Shown here: positions 54,990 through 64,000 of the stretch, in pieces
Position numbering within the stretch: the first letter of the stretch is position 1
How the letters are laid out: every line of letters begins with the position of its first letter
Assembly: GCF_025149465.1 (NCBI RefSeq)
Contig: NZ_CP102275.1
Span: 1-64,000 of the forward strand
Source: Thomasclavelia spiroformis DSM 1552
Lineage (GTDB): Bacteria > Bacillota_I > Bacilli_A > Erysipelotrichales > Coprobacillaceae
Direction of reading: 5' to 3'
DNA: 64,000 nucleotides
Notes under the pieces: generated by a model
What the model saw: only the letters and a program-made list of their open reading frames with translations
The model's database searches: none
Told to the model about the DNA's origin: nothing
Translations under genes and position numbers: made by a program

Positions 54990-55913
54990 ATGTGTTTAGT
55001 ATCAATTATTATGTCTACTTATAAAGAGGAAGAAATTTTTTTAAGACAGGCAATAGAATCTATATTAAATCAGTCATATAAAGATTTTGAATATATAATA
55101 ATTTTAGATAATCCTGACAATAATTTACATATAAGAATTATTAAGGAATATGCAAACCTAGATAAGAGAATTAAATTTTATGTTAATGAAAAAAACATGG
55201 GACTTACAGCATCTTTGAATAAAGGGCTTGGATTGGCTAAAGGTAAATATATTTGTAGGATGGATGCTGATGATATTTCAATCAATAAACGTATAGAAAA
55301 TCAAAAGAGGTATTTAGAAGAAAATAATTATGATTTAATTGGTGGAATATCTCAAATGATAGATGAAAATGGAAAAAGCATTTATTCAATAAAAAAAGTA
55401 CCTACAAATATGGATAAGATAAAAAAAGCATTAAGATATAATCAAATTATTTCACATCCAACATGGTTTGGAAAAAAAGAAGTATTTGAGAAATTAAATG
55501 GTTATCGAAATATGCCATTATGTGAAGATTATGATTTTACATTAAGAGCAGTTTTAAATGGGTATAAAATATCTAATATTGATGAAACGGTGTTAAAGTA
55601 TCGAATGACATCTTCTAGTATTTCTAGAAGCAATTTATATGAGCAATATCTTTTTGCAAGATTTATAACAAAAAAATATTCTAAAAATAAAATTGCAGAT
55701 ATTAAAGAGGCAAAGCAATATGTAAATAATCATAATGATGATAGAAAAGCTAAACGTTATTTAAAGGCAAATGCAAGATTTAATATTGCATTGAAAGATA
55801 TTGAAGAAAAGAGATATTTTAAATTTATTATAGATGGAATTTTGTTGACTTTTACATCTTTTAATTATCTTGATAAAATATATCGATTTGTGAAAGTTAG
55901 TTCTTATAGCTAG
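54990..55913 (+). CDS. GT2-family glycosyltransferase
   Basis: A 307-aa GT-A enzyme. It opens VSIIMSTYKEEEIFLRQAIESILNQSY, then shows NEKNMGLTASLNKGL and the metal-binding DxD in RMDADDIS. HPTWFGKKEVFEKLNGYRN and CEDYDFTLRA (acceptor and catalytic acidic residues) follow. There are no membrane helices. It is probably one of the repeat-unit transferases of the cluster. RBS GAGGAG lies upstream; the gap from the GT14 gene is 17 nt. Confidence 0.9.
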   Translation: MCLVSIIMSTYKEEEIFLRQAIESILNQSYKDFEYIIILDNPDNNLHIRIIKEYANLDKRIKFYVNEKNMGLTASLNKGLGLAKGKYICRMDADDISINKRIENQKRYLEENNYDLIGGISQMIDENGKSIYSIKKVPTNMDKIKKALRYNQIISHPTWFGKKEVFEKLNGYRNMPLCEDYDFTLRAVLNGYKISNIDETVLKYRMTSSSISRSNLYEQYLFARFITKKYSKNKIADIKEAKQYVNNHNDDRKAKRYLKANARFNIALKDIEEKRYFKFIIDGILLTFTSFNYLDKIYRFVKVSSYS

Positions 55914-55950
55914 TTATGTTGTAAAATATAAAATTATAAAGGAGAAAGAA

Positions 55951-56622
55951 ATGAAAGTTTTAGTAATAATTCCTGCTTACAATGAGGAGGAGAATATTTT
56001 AAGAGTTGTTAGACAGCTAGAAGCTGCTAATACAGGTTGTGATTACGTGGTAATTAATGATTGTTCAAAAGATAGCACACCCAAAATTCTTGATGAAAAT
56101 AAAATAAATCATATTGATTTACCAGTTAATTTAGGACTAACTGGTGCAGTACAAACAGGATATAAATATGCTTACGAGAATGATTATGATGCAGCAATTC
56201 AATTTGATGGTGATGGTCAACATTTACCAGAATATATACCTGCTTTAGTAAAAGAAATTGAAAATGGGCATGATATTGTGATTGGTTCAAGATTTGTTGA
56301 TGTGAAAAAACATATGTCTGCTCGTATGGTAGGCAGTCGTTTAATTACTACAATGATTAAATTAACAACTGGACAAAAAATAAATGACCCTACAAGTGGG
56401 ATGCGGATAATTAATCGTAAATTAATTAAAGATTATGCATATGAATTAAATCGAAAACCAGAACCGGATACTTTAGCATATCAAATGAAAAAAGGTTTTA
56501 AAGTGAAAGAAATTCAAGTAAAGATGGAAGATCGTGTTGCAGGAACAAGTATTTATGCTGGAATAGGTAGTTCGATTCAGTATATGTTAAGAGTTCTTAT
56601 AACAATTATATTTTTTAATTAA
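55951..56622 (+). CDS. DPM1-like GT2 glycosyltransferase
   Basis: A 223-aa enzyme of the dolichyl/polyprenyl-phosphate sugar synthase type: VIIPAYNEEENILRVVRQLE, VVINDCSKDST, LPVNLGLTGAVQTGY, the DxD in FDGDGQH, and IGSRF, with a short hydrophobic C-terminus. Such enzymes charge undecaprenyl phosphate with a sugar for outside-facing transferases. The next gene is a DUF2304 protein, a frequent partner of this subfamily. RBS AAAGGAGAAAGAA. Confidence 0.9.
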   Translation: MKVLVIIPAYNEEENILRVVRQLEAANTGCDYVVINDCSKDSTPKILDENKINHIDLPVNLGLTGAVQTGYKYAYENDYDAAIQFDGDGQHLPEYIPALVKEIENGHDIVIGSRFVDVKKHMSARMVGSRLITTMIKLTTGQKINDPTSGMRIINRKLIKDYAYELNRKPEPDTLAYQMKKGFKVKEIQVKMEDRVAGTSIYAGIGSSIQYMLRVLITIIFFN

Positions 56623-56639
56623 GAGTAGGAGGAAAAAAA

Positions 56640-56987
56640 ATGACATTGACATTACAATTAATTTTAATTATTTTATCAGTTTTTTTATTTTTAATATTGA
56701 TAAAAAGTGTAAAGAAAGGCAAATTACGTTCTGACTATGCTCTCGTATGGTTATTATGTTCTATTGCTTTAATTATTGTAGCTATTTTTCCTCAAATAGC
56801 ATATTTTGCTGCAAATTTTATTGGGGTAATTTCAACAGCTAATATGGTATTTGCTTTTATAATTTTTTTATTAATTATTGTAGTTTATACATTGTTTGTT
56901 AGAGTGTCAACATTAGAAGAAAAACAGAAAAATTTAATTCAACATATAGCGATATTAGAAAAAAAATTGCATGATAAAGAGGTGTAA
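56640..56987 (+). CDS. DUF2304 small membrane protein
   Basis: A 115-aa protein with three hydrophobic segments (about residues 3-22, 33-52 and 60-88) and a C-terminal coiled coil (LEEKQKNLIQHIAILEKKL). The spacing and the KGKLRSDYALVWLLCSIALI segment match DUF2304. These genes sit next to DPM1-like transferases, so a role in anchoring or polyprenyl-sugar handling is inferred. RBS AGGAGG. Confidence 0.82.
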   Translation: MTLTLQLILIILSVFLFLILIKSVKKGKLRSDYALVWLLCSIALIIVAIFPQIAYFAANFIGVISTANMVFAFIIFLLIIVVYTLFVRVSTLEEKQKNLIQHIAILEKKLHDKEV

Positions 56988-56989
56988 AT

Positions 56990-57982
56990 GTGAAAGTATC
57001 AGTTGCAATGTGTACCTATAATGGTGAAAAATATATCGAAGAACAATTGAATAGTATTTTACATCAAACAAAAAAAATAGATGAGATTATTATTTGTGAT
57101 GATGGTTCTAAAGATAAAACATTAGAAATTTGTAATGAAATTTTAAAATCGAGTAATGTTGAATATACATTAAAATTGAATAAAAAAAATTTAGGGTTTG
57201 CTAAGAATTTTTATCAGGCAATTACATTATGTTCAGGAGATATAATCTTCTTTTGCGATCAAGATGATATTTGGAAAGAAAATAAAATAGATCTAATGTG
57301 TCAGGTATTTAATAATGATCCAGATACATTGTTAGTATTTTCTAATGCATATATTACAAATGAAAATTTAGAAGTTACAGGAAACCTTTTTGAAAGTTTA
57401 AGTTATCAAGATAAATATTTGAATAATCAATATGATGCACTTTACTATATATTGAACGATAATTTTGTTACTGGAGCAACTACTGCAATAAAAAAAGAAA
57501 TATTGAATTATATTGGTGATTTAAATAATAGCTGGGCCCATGATTATTGGTTTGGAGTTATTGCAGCTCTATACGGTGGTTTAAAAAGTATTAATGAGCC
57601 ATTGATTTATTATCGACAACATGAAAGTAATACAATTGGAATTGGAAAAAAATATGGATTTGATAAAATAAAAAAATTATTTTCTAAAAACAAAGAAAAT
57701 AATAGAGAAAATCAATATGCTGAATTGCGATTACCGCAATTAATTTACTTAAATAAATTTATTAAAGAGCAAAAAATAGATATTCGTTATCAAAAAATCT
57801 TAGAAAAAAAAATAAATTTTTGGAGAAAAAGGGAACATTTTGGACAACAAGGAATTATAACAAATGTATTGATTGTAATTAAGGGGATGTTAAAAAAAGA
57901 ACAAATAAATAATCGGAATGTTAATAATGCAATTTTAAAGGATTTGATAAAAGCAATTGCATTAGCAAAGAGGGATAAATAA
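56990..57982 (+). CDS. GT2-family glycosyltransferase (rhamnosyltransferase-like)
   Basis: A 330-aa GT-A enzyme: VSVAMCTYNGEKYIEEQLNSILHQT, IICDDGSKDKT, NLGFAKNFYQA, and FFCDQDDIWKENK with the DQDD metal motif typical of WsaF/RgpB-like rhamnosyl- and galactosyltransferases. AHDYWFGVIAALYG and a basic C-terminal region follow. It begins 2 nt after the DUF2304 stop. The rfb genes at 35-38 kb could supply a dTDP-6-deoxyhexose donor, which is inference. Confidence 0.9.
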   Translation: MKVSVAMCTYNGEKYIEEQLNSILHQTKKIDEIIICDDGSKDKTLEICNEILKSSNVEYTLKLNKKNLGFAKNFYQAITLCSGDIIFFCDQDDIWKENKIDLMCQVFNNDPDTLLVFSNAYITNENLEVTGNLFESLSYQDKYLNNQYDALYYILNDNFVTGATTAIKKEILNYIGDLNNSWAHDYWFGVIAALYGGLKSINEPLIYYRQHESNTIGIGKKYGFDKIKKLFSKNKENNRENQYAELRLPQLIYLNKFIKEQKIDIRYQKILEKKINFWRKREHFGQQGIITNVLIVIKGMLKKEQINNRNVNNAILKDLIKAIALAKRDK

Positions 57983-57983
57983 A

Positions 57984-59402
57984 ATGAAAAAAACAATTAG
58001 TAATATTTTTTATAATTGTGCTTCACAATTATTAGCAATTATTGTACCTTTAATAACTTCTCCATATATTTCTAGAGTTTTACTTCCTACTAATTTAGGA
58101 ATTTATAGTTATATTGATTCAGTTGCCCAAATATTTGCAGTAATTGGGGCCTTAGGTTTGACTAATTATGGTATACGTGAAATAGCTTATGTGAAAGATG
58201 ATAAAGAAAAACGATCTCAAATATTTTTTGAGATTATGATTCTAAAAATTATCCTTTTAATAGTTACATTCATACTTTATTATATGTTTTTTATAGGAAC
58301 TCAGTATGAAAAATACTCAATGTATCAATTAATTTGGTTTATAGGAAGTTTTTTAGATGTAATTTGGTTTTATAATGGTTTAGAAGATTTTAAAACAGTT
58401 GTTTTAAGAACATGTATAATTAAAACATTTAACGTTTTATTAGTCTTTTTATTAGTAAAATCACCACAAGATATTACTAAATACATCTTGATTATGGGAT
58501 TTTGTCAAGTACTTGGTGTATTAATTTGCTATCCAAGTATGACTAAACTAATTTGTAAACCTAATTGGAAAAAAATAAAAATTATTCCGCATCTTTTAGC
58601 AACATCAAAGATAGCATTACCTCAAATTGTAATTTTAGTATATTATCAAATGGATAAGATTATGATTGAATATTTTACACATGACTCTGCTATTATTGCA
58701 TTTTATGATCAATCTGACAAAATTGTAAAAATTCCTGTTACAGCAATAACTGCAGTTTCTGCAGTGATGTTACCAAGAAGTGCGAATTTATTTGCTAGTA
58801 ATGATAAAAATCAATTAAGTGAAAGTATTCGAATTACAATAAAATATACACTTTTATTAGTTTTTCCAATGACTTTAGGACTAATTAGTATTGCTCATAG
58901 TTTTGTACCATGGTTTTATGGCCCTGGATATGATGAAGTGGCACCGATTATTATCTCATTATGTCCTGTTATTATTGCTAGGGGATTATCAAGTATATCT
59001 AGTACACAATATTTAGTGCCAACTAAAAATACAAAATATCTTACAATTTCCAGTATCTTTTCAGCAATTTTAAATGTAGTTATAAACTATTTAACGATTC
59101 CAATTTGGGGAGTTTATGGAGCAGCATTAGGAACAATTTTTGCAGAGTTTAGTGTGACGATCATTCAATATTATTATATGGCAAAAGATATTGAACTAAA
59201 TGGATTATTTAAAGGAGTATTAAAATATTTATTATTTGCATTAATTTCTACAATACCATGTTATTTTATTTTTATTACTTTAGGGACACATATATATACT
59301 ACACTATTACAGGTTTTTGTAGCTATTATTATTTATATGTTTTTATTAATTGTCACTAAAGATGAGCTTTTAATGATTTTTACAAAAAAGGGAGCTAAGT
59401 GA
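57984..59402 (+). CDS. Wzx-type oligosaccharide flippase
   Basis: A 472-aa MATE/MOP-superfamily membrane protein with about 12-14 helices. The polysaccharide-synthase start is clear: NIFYNCASQLLAIIVPLITSPYISRVLLPTNLGIYSY, followed by FAVIGALGLTNYGIREIA. It flips lipid-linked repeat units across the membrane. The stop codon overlaps the next gene's ATG by one base. RBS AAGAGG. Confidence 0.93.
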   Translation: MKKTISNIFYNCASQLLAIIVPLITSPYISRVLLPTNLGIYSYIDSVAQIFAVIGALGLTNYGIREIAYVKDDKEKRSQIFFEIMILKIILLIVTFILYYMFFIGTQYEKYSMYQLIWFIGSFLDVIWFYNGLEDFKTVVLRTCIIKTFNVLLVFLLVKSPQDITKYILIMGFCQVLGVLICYPSMTKLICKPNWKKIKIIPHLLATSKIALPQIVILVYYQMDKIMIEYFTHDSAIIAFYDQSDKIVKIPVTAITAVSAVMLPRSANLFASNDKNQLSESIRITIKYTLLLVFPMTLGLISIAHSFVPWFYGPGYDEVAPIIISLCPVIIARGLSSISSTQYLVPTKNTKYLTISSIFSAILNVVINYLTIPIWGVYGAALGTIFAEFSVTIIQYYYMAKDIELNGLFKGVLKYLLFALISTIPCYFIFITLGTHIYTTLLQVFVAIIIYMFLLIVTKDELLMIFTKKGAK

Positions 59403-60532
59403 TGAAAAAATTATATTTCGTTTTTGATCAAATTCCTTCTGCTCAAAGTGGGGGATTAATTGGAATGTATTTGAATATTTGTGAAATATTAAAATATGAT
59501 TATGATATAGAAATTGTGAGTATTTATAATTGCGATAAGGATAATTTAAAATTATTTGAAAATTATAATATAAAGATTATGAACAAATTTAATATTGATA
59601 ATCGCTTTTTTAAAGTTATTCAATATATAAGAGATAAACAAATTAAAAAAACTTTTAAAGCAGTAATTAGTGCTATAGTATTCTTTTTATATATTCCAAT
59701 TTGTCGTTATAAAATGGCAAAAATGTTTAAAAATGAACGAAGGATAATTGTTACATCTCCAGCTGCTGGAATATTTATGAGTAAAAAAAATAAATTTATT
59801 TTAGAGATACATACAAAATATGAATATTTTTGGAGTGGAAATTTTGGAGCAAGATTACAAATAAAATTAATGACAAGACCTAGTTTGATTCTTTTTAGAA
59901 GTCAAGCGGATGCAAAAAAAGCATTGAATAAAGGATATAATGCAAACTATATTTATAATTTTGCAGGAAATATAATTGAACCTGAATATGATTTTAATCA
60001 AAGAAAGAATAATTTTTTATTTATGGGAAGATTAGATAAAAATAAAAATCCACTACGACTAATTAAAATATTTGAGAAAATAAAATCAAAAGGATATTTA
60101 TTACATTTAGATATATATGGTTCAGGTGAATTAGAGAAAGAATTAGAAAAATATATTGATGCACATAATCTAGAAAAAATTGTTTCTTTAAAAGGATTTA
60201 CAACAAATAAAGAAATATACACTCAATATACAGCACTTCTATCAGCATCAATTAATGAAGGATTGCCATTGACAGTATTAGAGGCAAAGCGTTGCGGAGT
60301 TCCAATCATTACTTTTAGTTGGGGAGATTCAACAAATGAAGTTGTAAATAATGATATTGATGGATATATAGTTGATAGCGATGAAGAGTTTATCAATAAA
60401 ATTATTTTATTAACTAAACAGCAGGAATTATTAAAAGAAATATCAATTAAAGCAAAGAATAATTATAATAATTTTTCACCAGATAGTTTTAAAGATAAAT
60501 ACATTAATTATATTGAAAATTATTGCAGTTAG
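59402..60532 (+). CDS. GT4-family glycosyltransferase
   Basis: A 376-aa GT-B enzyme. The C-terminal GT4 domain (about residues 195-360) has FLFMGRLDKNKNPLRLI, LDIYGSGELEKELEKYI, VSLKGFTTN and the nucleotide-sugar motif SASINEGLPLTVLEAKRCGVPII. The N-terminal half is divergent with one hydrophobic stretch (about 85-105), perhaps membrane association. It is coupled to wzx by a TGATG overlap. No terminator is obvious after it. Confidence 0.9.
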   Translation: MKKLYFVFDQIPSAQSGGLIGMYLNICEILKYDYDIEIVSIYNCDKDNLKLFENYNIKIMNKFNIDNRFFKVIQYIRDKQIKKTFKAVISAIVFFLYIPICRYKMAKMFKNERRIIVTSPAAGIFMSKKNKFILEIHTKYEYFWSGNFGARLQIKLMTRPSLILFRSQADAKKALNKGYNANYIYNFAGNIIEPEYDFNQRKNNFLFMGRLDKNKNPLRLIKIFEKIKSKGYLLHLDIYGSGELEKELEKYIDAHNLEKIVSLKGFTTNKEIYTQYTALLSASINEGLPLTVLEAKRCGVPIITFSWGDSTNEVVNNDIDGYIVDSDEEFINKIILLTKQQELLKEISIKAKNNYNNFSPDSFKDKYINYIENYCS

Positions 60533-60857
60533 TGAATAGTAAGAGAAAAATAAAACTAGTATTTTGAGAATTATTAAAATGATTTGAATATATTTTTCAT
60601 AAAATACATTAATTATAGTACTGTTTTATTGGTTTATTACCATAAATTTTAAAACATCTAAGTAGTAGTATATATTATTTTATTGGATTATGAGACATTA
60701 GATATTTTTTCTTTATTTTGTAAGAATTTTAAATTGAAAGAATTCAAAAAAGATTAGAACATTAATATTTTGTAGTTCAAAAAAATAATTTATTATAAGT
60801 AAATTAGTAAAAAATTATTTTGATATAAAATATAAATATGGAGAAATGGAGGAAAAT
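60533..60857. other. AT-rich gap in the polysaccharide cluster
   Basis: About 325 bases with no ORF, tRNA or clear hairpin. Several TATAAT-like words could serve as the promoter for the membrane protein gene that follows. Confidence 0.5.
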
Positions 60858-62828
60858 ATGGATTATATATTAGGTATGTTTTTTTTAATTTTTATATTTT
60901 TCTATTACTATATTTTAGGTGATTTTGTCCTTGATAAAGTTGGAGCAAAATATACAAAATTTAGATCTTTTAGAATACTAACAGGTTTTATTTTTTGTTA
61001 TTTTATATCGTTTGTTGTAGGTTTACCTTGCCAACTATTTAAGGTGAATTGGAGCATATTTTTTTGGAGTCTATTAATTATAAATATAATTTTATTTATT
61101 TTTGTGAATAAATATAAATTTAAAAATCTTAAGAATTTTTTTGAATTTATGCGCAGTAGATTTAATAAAAATTACATTATGAAATGGATAAAAAACAACT
61201 GGGTATGTTTGGTTTTTGTATTAATTTTTATGTTTTTATCGATTTCAAATGTAATGGTACTATATCAATTGAATTATGATGATACTTATTATATAAGTAA
61301 AATTATAAATTCTATTGGAGCACCAGCACTACAAAATGAAGATTATTTTAATGGTATGCTACTTAATCAAGGATCCATTGATTTAGGAAGAATATTAAAT
61401 ACATATGAAATTAGTTATGGTTTTTGGGCAAGTTTGTTTCATATAAAAGTATCTATATTTTGTAGATTTGTAATGAATTTACATAACTATATTATATTTA
61501 CAATTGTTATTAAAAATTTAGCATCATTATTTTTAAAGAAAGATAAGTGTCAATATGTAATATTACCTTTTTTTATTTATTTGATTTCATCAGGATACTT
61601 AATGGAAGGAAATGCTGATTATCATATACGTTCATTTGATTTATGGCAATTTCAAACAGCAATGTGGTATGGTGGATCAGTTGTAAGAACACTAACAATA
61701 CCAATTATGTTTCTTTATAGTGTACCATTACTATTAGATAAAATTAAAATAAAGCCATTTTTTATGATAAGCGTTGTTGCAATTACGATGGTATCCTTTT
61801 CATCAGTAGCTATACCGATAATAGTAGTATTATTTTTTGTATTATACATTTTAAAGTTCATATTAAATGTAAAAGATGCAATATTAGAAAAAAATATCAA
61901 AAAAATATGTATAAATATATTAGGTTTATTATTTATAGTTGGGCTATTATTAATGACAAAAAAATTAGATCGTACATTTTTATTAGATCCAAGTACAATA
62001 GATTCTTGGAAAGAAACTATATACCCATATAAATTATATTATGTCAATAATGATATGATTTTTAAATATAGCTGGATAATTATATTAATAGGTTTTTTAA
62101 TTTTATTAAAAACAAAATGGTTTGTATTTCCTTTGTTTATAAGTTTATTGGGCTTAATTGTATTAACTGGTTATTTTTCAGAGTTATTATGTTTGACATC
62201 GGTTAATTTCTTTTTTGTTACAGTAAGATTTTTCTCAGCAATTCAATTCATGGTAATGTTTTTAATAGGATTAATAATTATAATATTATTTTCAAAATTA
62301 AATAAAAATATAGTTAATAATTTAATATCATTAGGAACAATAATAGCAGTAATGAGTTTTATTGTAATCAATTATTATTCTATTATTCAATATGAATTTT
62401 TGGCTTCGGGAATAAATAGAGAAGGGTATGATATTCAAGAAGCTGTTAAAAATGAGACATTGATTTTAGATATTTATAATGATATAGGAGAATATTTTAA
62501 TACTTTACCATATGGGAATTATACATTATTAGCACCTGCTGAATTTTCAATCAATGGTCATACGGTGATATATCCTGGTTTTGTTATGGGATCAAATAGG
62601 ATACAAATAGTTTATAGATTTGATGATGAAAAAATGAATCAAAATTATAATATTATAAATAAATATTTAAATAATGAGATATCGTATAACGAAGCAAAAG
62701 ATGCATTACAATATTTTCAGGATAGCTATGTTTTAACTTTTTCAAAAAAGCAAGCTGATGAATTAGAAAATAATGGATCAAAACAGGTTTATAAACAAGA
62801 TAATTATTATTTAATGAAATTGAATTAA
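60858..62828 (+). CDS. Large multi-pass membrane protein (DUF6077-like)
   Basis: About 656 aa with some 13 hydrophobic segments through residue 530, then an extracellular C-terminal domain of about 120 residues (YNDIGEYFNTLPYGNYTLLAPAEFS). The extracellular loop NYDDTYYISKIINSIG contains paired acidic residues after the third or fourth helix, as in GT-C glycosyltransferases. It may be a DUF6077 protein, a polymerase or a GT-C enzyme using lipid-linked sugars; I cannot decide. The ATG at 60858 follows GGAGG by 5 nt, and is preferred to the ATG at 60846. Confidence 0.8.
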   Translation: MDYILGMFFLIFIFFYYYILGDFVLDKVGAKYTKFRSFRILTGFIFCYFISFVVGLPCQLFKVNWSIFFWSLLIINIILFIFVNKYKFKNLKNFFEFMRSRFNKNYIMKWIKNNWVCLVFVLIFMFLSISNVMVLYQLNYDDTYYISKIINSIGAPALQNEDYFNGMLLNQGSIDLGRILNTYEISYGFWASLFHIKVSIFCRFVMNLHNYIIFTIVIKNLASLFLKKDKCQYVILPFFIYLISSGYLMEGNADYHIRSFDLWQFQTAMWYGGSVVRTLTIPIMFLYSVPLLLDKIKIKPFFMISVVAITMVSFSSVAIPIIVVLFFVLYILKFILNVKDAILEKNIKKICINILGLLFIVGLLLMTKKLDRTFLLDPSTIDSWKETIYPYKLYYVNNDMIFKYSWIIILIGFLILLKTKWFVFPLFISLLGLIVLTGYFSELLCLTSVNFFFVTVRFFSAIQFMVMFLIGLIIIILFSKLNKNIVNNLISLGTIIAVMSFIVINYYSIIQYEFLASGINREGYDIQEAVKNETLILDIYNDIGEYFNTLPYGNYTLLAPAEFSINGHTVIYPGFVMGSNRIQIVYRFDDEKMNQNYNIINKYLNNEISYNEAKDALQYFQDSYVLTFSKKQADELENNGSKQVYKQDNYYLMKLN

Positions 62829-62858
62829 TAAAATAATTTTATTTAATATATTTAAATC

Positions 62859-62889
62859 AAAAGAGTCAAGTACTAAAATTGACTCTTTT
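62859..62889 (+). terminator. Terminator after the membrane protein gene
   Basis: AAAAGAGTCAA pairs with TTGACTCTTTT around a 9-nt loop. Confidence 0.8.
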
Positions 62890-62972
62890 AAGCATATTAG
62901 AATAATATTGAAAGAATGGGTAACAGAATAATGGTTTTTGCCTTTTATTATGGTACAATATTACTGATAAAT

Positions 62973-63000
62973 TTGATTTTATATACAACTATGATATAAT
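62973..63000 (+). promoter_or_regulatory. Promoter of the ABC ATPase gene
   Basis: TTGATT (62973-62978), 16 nt, TATAAT (62995-63000) with a TG two bases before the -10. It lies 26 nt before the ATG. Confidence 0.65.
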
Positions 63001-63026
63001 ACGAACGTATAAAAAGTGGAGGACTT

Positions 63027-64000
63027 ATGAATACGAATAATGCAATCGAAGTTAGAAATATGACCAAATATTTCAAAATGGAATATGATAAAGCACATAC
63101 ATTAAAAGAAAGACTAGTATCTTCTAGAAAGAATAAAAGAGAGGTACATACTGTTTTAAAAAATATTAATTTGGATATAAGAAAAGGAGAAAGTGTTTGC
63201 CTAATTGGAACAAATGGTAGTGGTAAATCAACTCTTTTGAAATTGATGACAAAAATTATTTATCCAAATGAAGGTACAATTGAAACAAATGGAAAATTAA
63301 CGTCTTTATTAGAATTAGGAGCAGGTTTTCATCCGGATTTTACTGGGAGAGAAAATATATATTTTAATGCGGCAGTATTTGGATTAACTAGAAAAGAAAT
63401 AGAAAAGCGTGTAGATGATATTATTGAATTTTCTGAATTAGGCGATTTTATTGATAATCCAATCCGTACATATTCGTCAGGTATGTATATGAGATTAGCT
63501 TTTTCAATTGCAATAAACGTAGATGCTGAGATATTATTAATTGATGAAATCTTAGCAGTTGGTGATCAACATTTTCAAGATAAATGTTTTGATAAGCTAA
63601 GAGAATTACGTGATAGTGAAAAAACAATTGTAATTGTTTCCCATAGCTTAGATACGGTAAAAGATTTATGTAATCGAGCAGTATGGATTTATAAGGGTGA
63701 ATTTAGGCTAGATGGAGATCCAGTTTATGTTATTGATGAATATTTAAAACAGGTTAAAATAGATCATAAAGAAGAAGCAAAAAAGAAACAAAAGGATGAT
63801 GGTAATTATCATGGAATTATTGTTTTAGATGTTCCTAAATCGTTTGAAGAAATAGATTCTAAAACACATAGATTTGCAATTTCAGGATGGTGTTTAAGCG
63901 ACTGCATTGATCGAAAATTAAAAGTATTTTTTGATGATAAAGAAATACCATTACATCACTTAGTAAAGCGTGAAGATGTATTAATGGCATATCAAGAAAA
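63027..64000 (+). CDS. ABC-transporter ATPase for polysaccharide/teichoic acid export (partial)
   Basis: The frame is open from ATG 63027 (RBS GTGGAGG) to the window edge, 324 codons, so the 3' end is missing. The Wzt/TagH type is shown by Walker A GTNGSGKST (61-69), LLELGAGFHPDFTGRENIY, the signature YSSGM, Walker B LLIDEILAVGD and VSHSLDTV. After about residue 255 an extra C-terminal domain begins; its AISGWC and REDVLMAYQ motifs suggest a substrate-recognition or sugar-binding module as in Wzt. No permease is seen upstream; it may lie beyond the window. Confidence 0.92.
   Translation, partial: MNTNNAIEVRNMTKYFKMEYDKAHTLKERLVSSRKNKREVHTVLKNINLDIRKGESVCLIGTNGSGKSTLLKLMTKIIYPNEGTIETNGKLTSLLELGAGFHPDFTGRENIYFNAAVFGLTRKEIEKRVDDIIEFSELGDFIDNPIRTYSSGMYMRLAFSIAINVDAEILLIDEILAVGDQHFQDKCFDKLRELRDSEKTIVIVSHSLDTVKDLCNRAVWIYKGEFRLDGDPVYVIDEYLKQVKIDHKEEAKKKQKDDGNYHGIIVLDVPKSFEEIDSKTHRFAISGWCLSDCIDRKLKVFFDDKEIPLHHLVKREDVLMAYQE

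Overview
The window opens exactly at the dnaA start codon and carries the canonical dnaA-dnaN-yaaA-recF-gyrB-gyrA block, so it is the rightward replichore from a chromosomal origin. The DNA is very AT-rich, with Firmicutes ribosome binding sites, Spo0A-type regulators, a T-box, a CIRCE element, LCP proteins and clostridial hydrophobic-W (ChW) surface repeats. A low-GC, probably spore-forming gut Firmicute of the Erysipelotrichia/Coprobacillaceae kind (Thomasclavelia ramosa-like) fits best. The genus is an inference; there is no rRNA in the window to test it.

Region 1 (1-25.7 kb) is housekeeping. It holds replication and gyrase genes, serS, a HAD phosphatase, two GNAT acetyltransferases (one behind a TetR repressor with its palindromic operator), a very short SRP RNA, tadA, dnaX, recR, a small BofA-like gene too short for usual ORF cut-offs, an Hsp20 gene under a CIRCE operator, tmk, holB, ricT, trmN6, rsmI, a PdaC-like deacetylase, a small alarmone synthetase, and metG behind a methionine T-box. 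Three perfect parS sites lie between 18.5 and 23.5 kb.

Region 2 (25.7-39.8 kb) is regulatory and envelope-related: an ECF S component, a YggS protein, two convergent Spo0A paralogues, two tandem LCP proteins, an L,D-transpeptidase, a YitT protein, rfbA-rfbC-rfbB for dTDP-sugar synthesis, a MerR-methyltransferase fusion and a YihY/BrkB membrane protein.

Region 3 (39.9-52 kb) is a cluster of four secreted proteins: a glucosaminidase, an M6-type metalloprotease, an NlpC/P60 peptidase and an L,D-transpeptidase. All carry ChW repeats, which come in ordered triplets (4, 2, 2 and 1 triplets, 27 repeats in total). The 3' ends of the first two genes are a nearly identical 1.1-kb direct repeat, and two of the genes share a nearly identical 30-nt promoter. 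Together they look like a wall-remodelling set with one shared surface module.

Region 4 (52-64 kb) is a surface-polysaccharide cluster: a PAP2-like protein, an initiating sugar-phosphate transferase, GT14, GT2 and GT4 glycosyltransferases, a DPM-like/DUF2304 pair, a Wzx flippase, a large membrane protein and, cut by the window edge, a Wzt/TagH-type ABC ATPase. The rfb genes could supply its activated sugars.

The most unusual points are the paired Spo0A paralogues (one apparently coupled to a 10-codon leader ORF, the other with a changed receiver-domain lysine), the ChW triplet architecture with its homogenised tails, and the BofA-like gene whose ribosome binding site sits in a hairpin.
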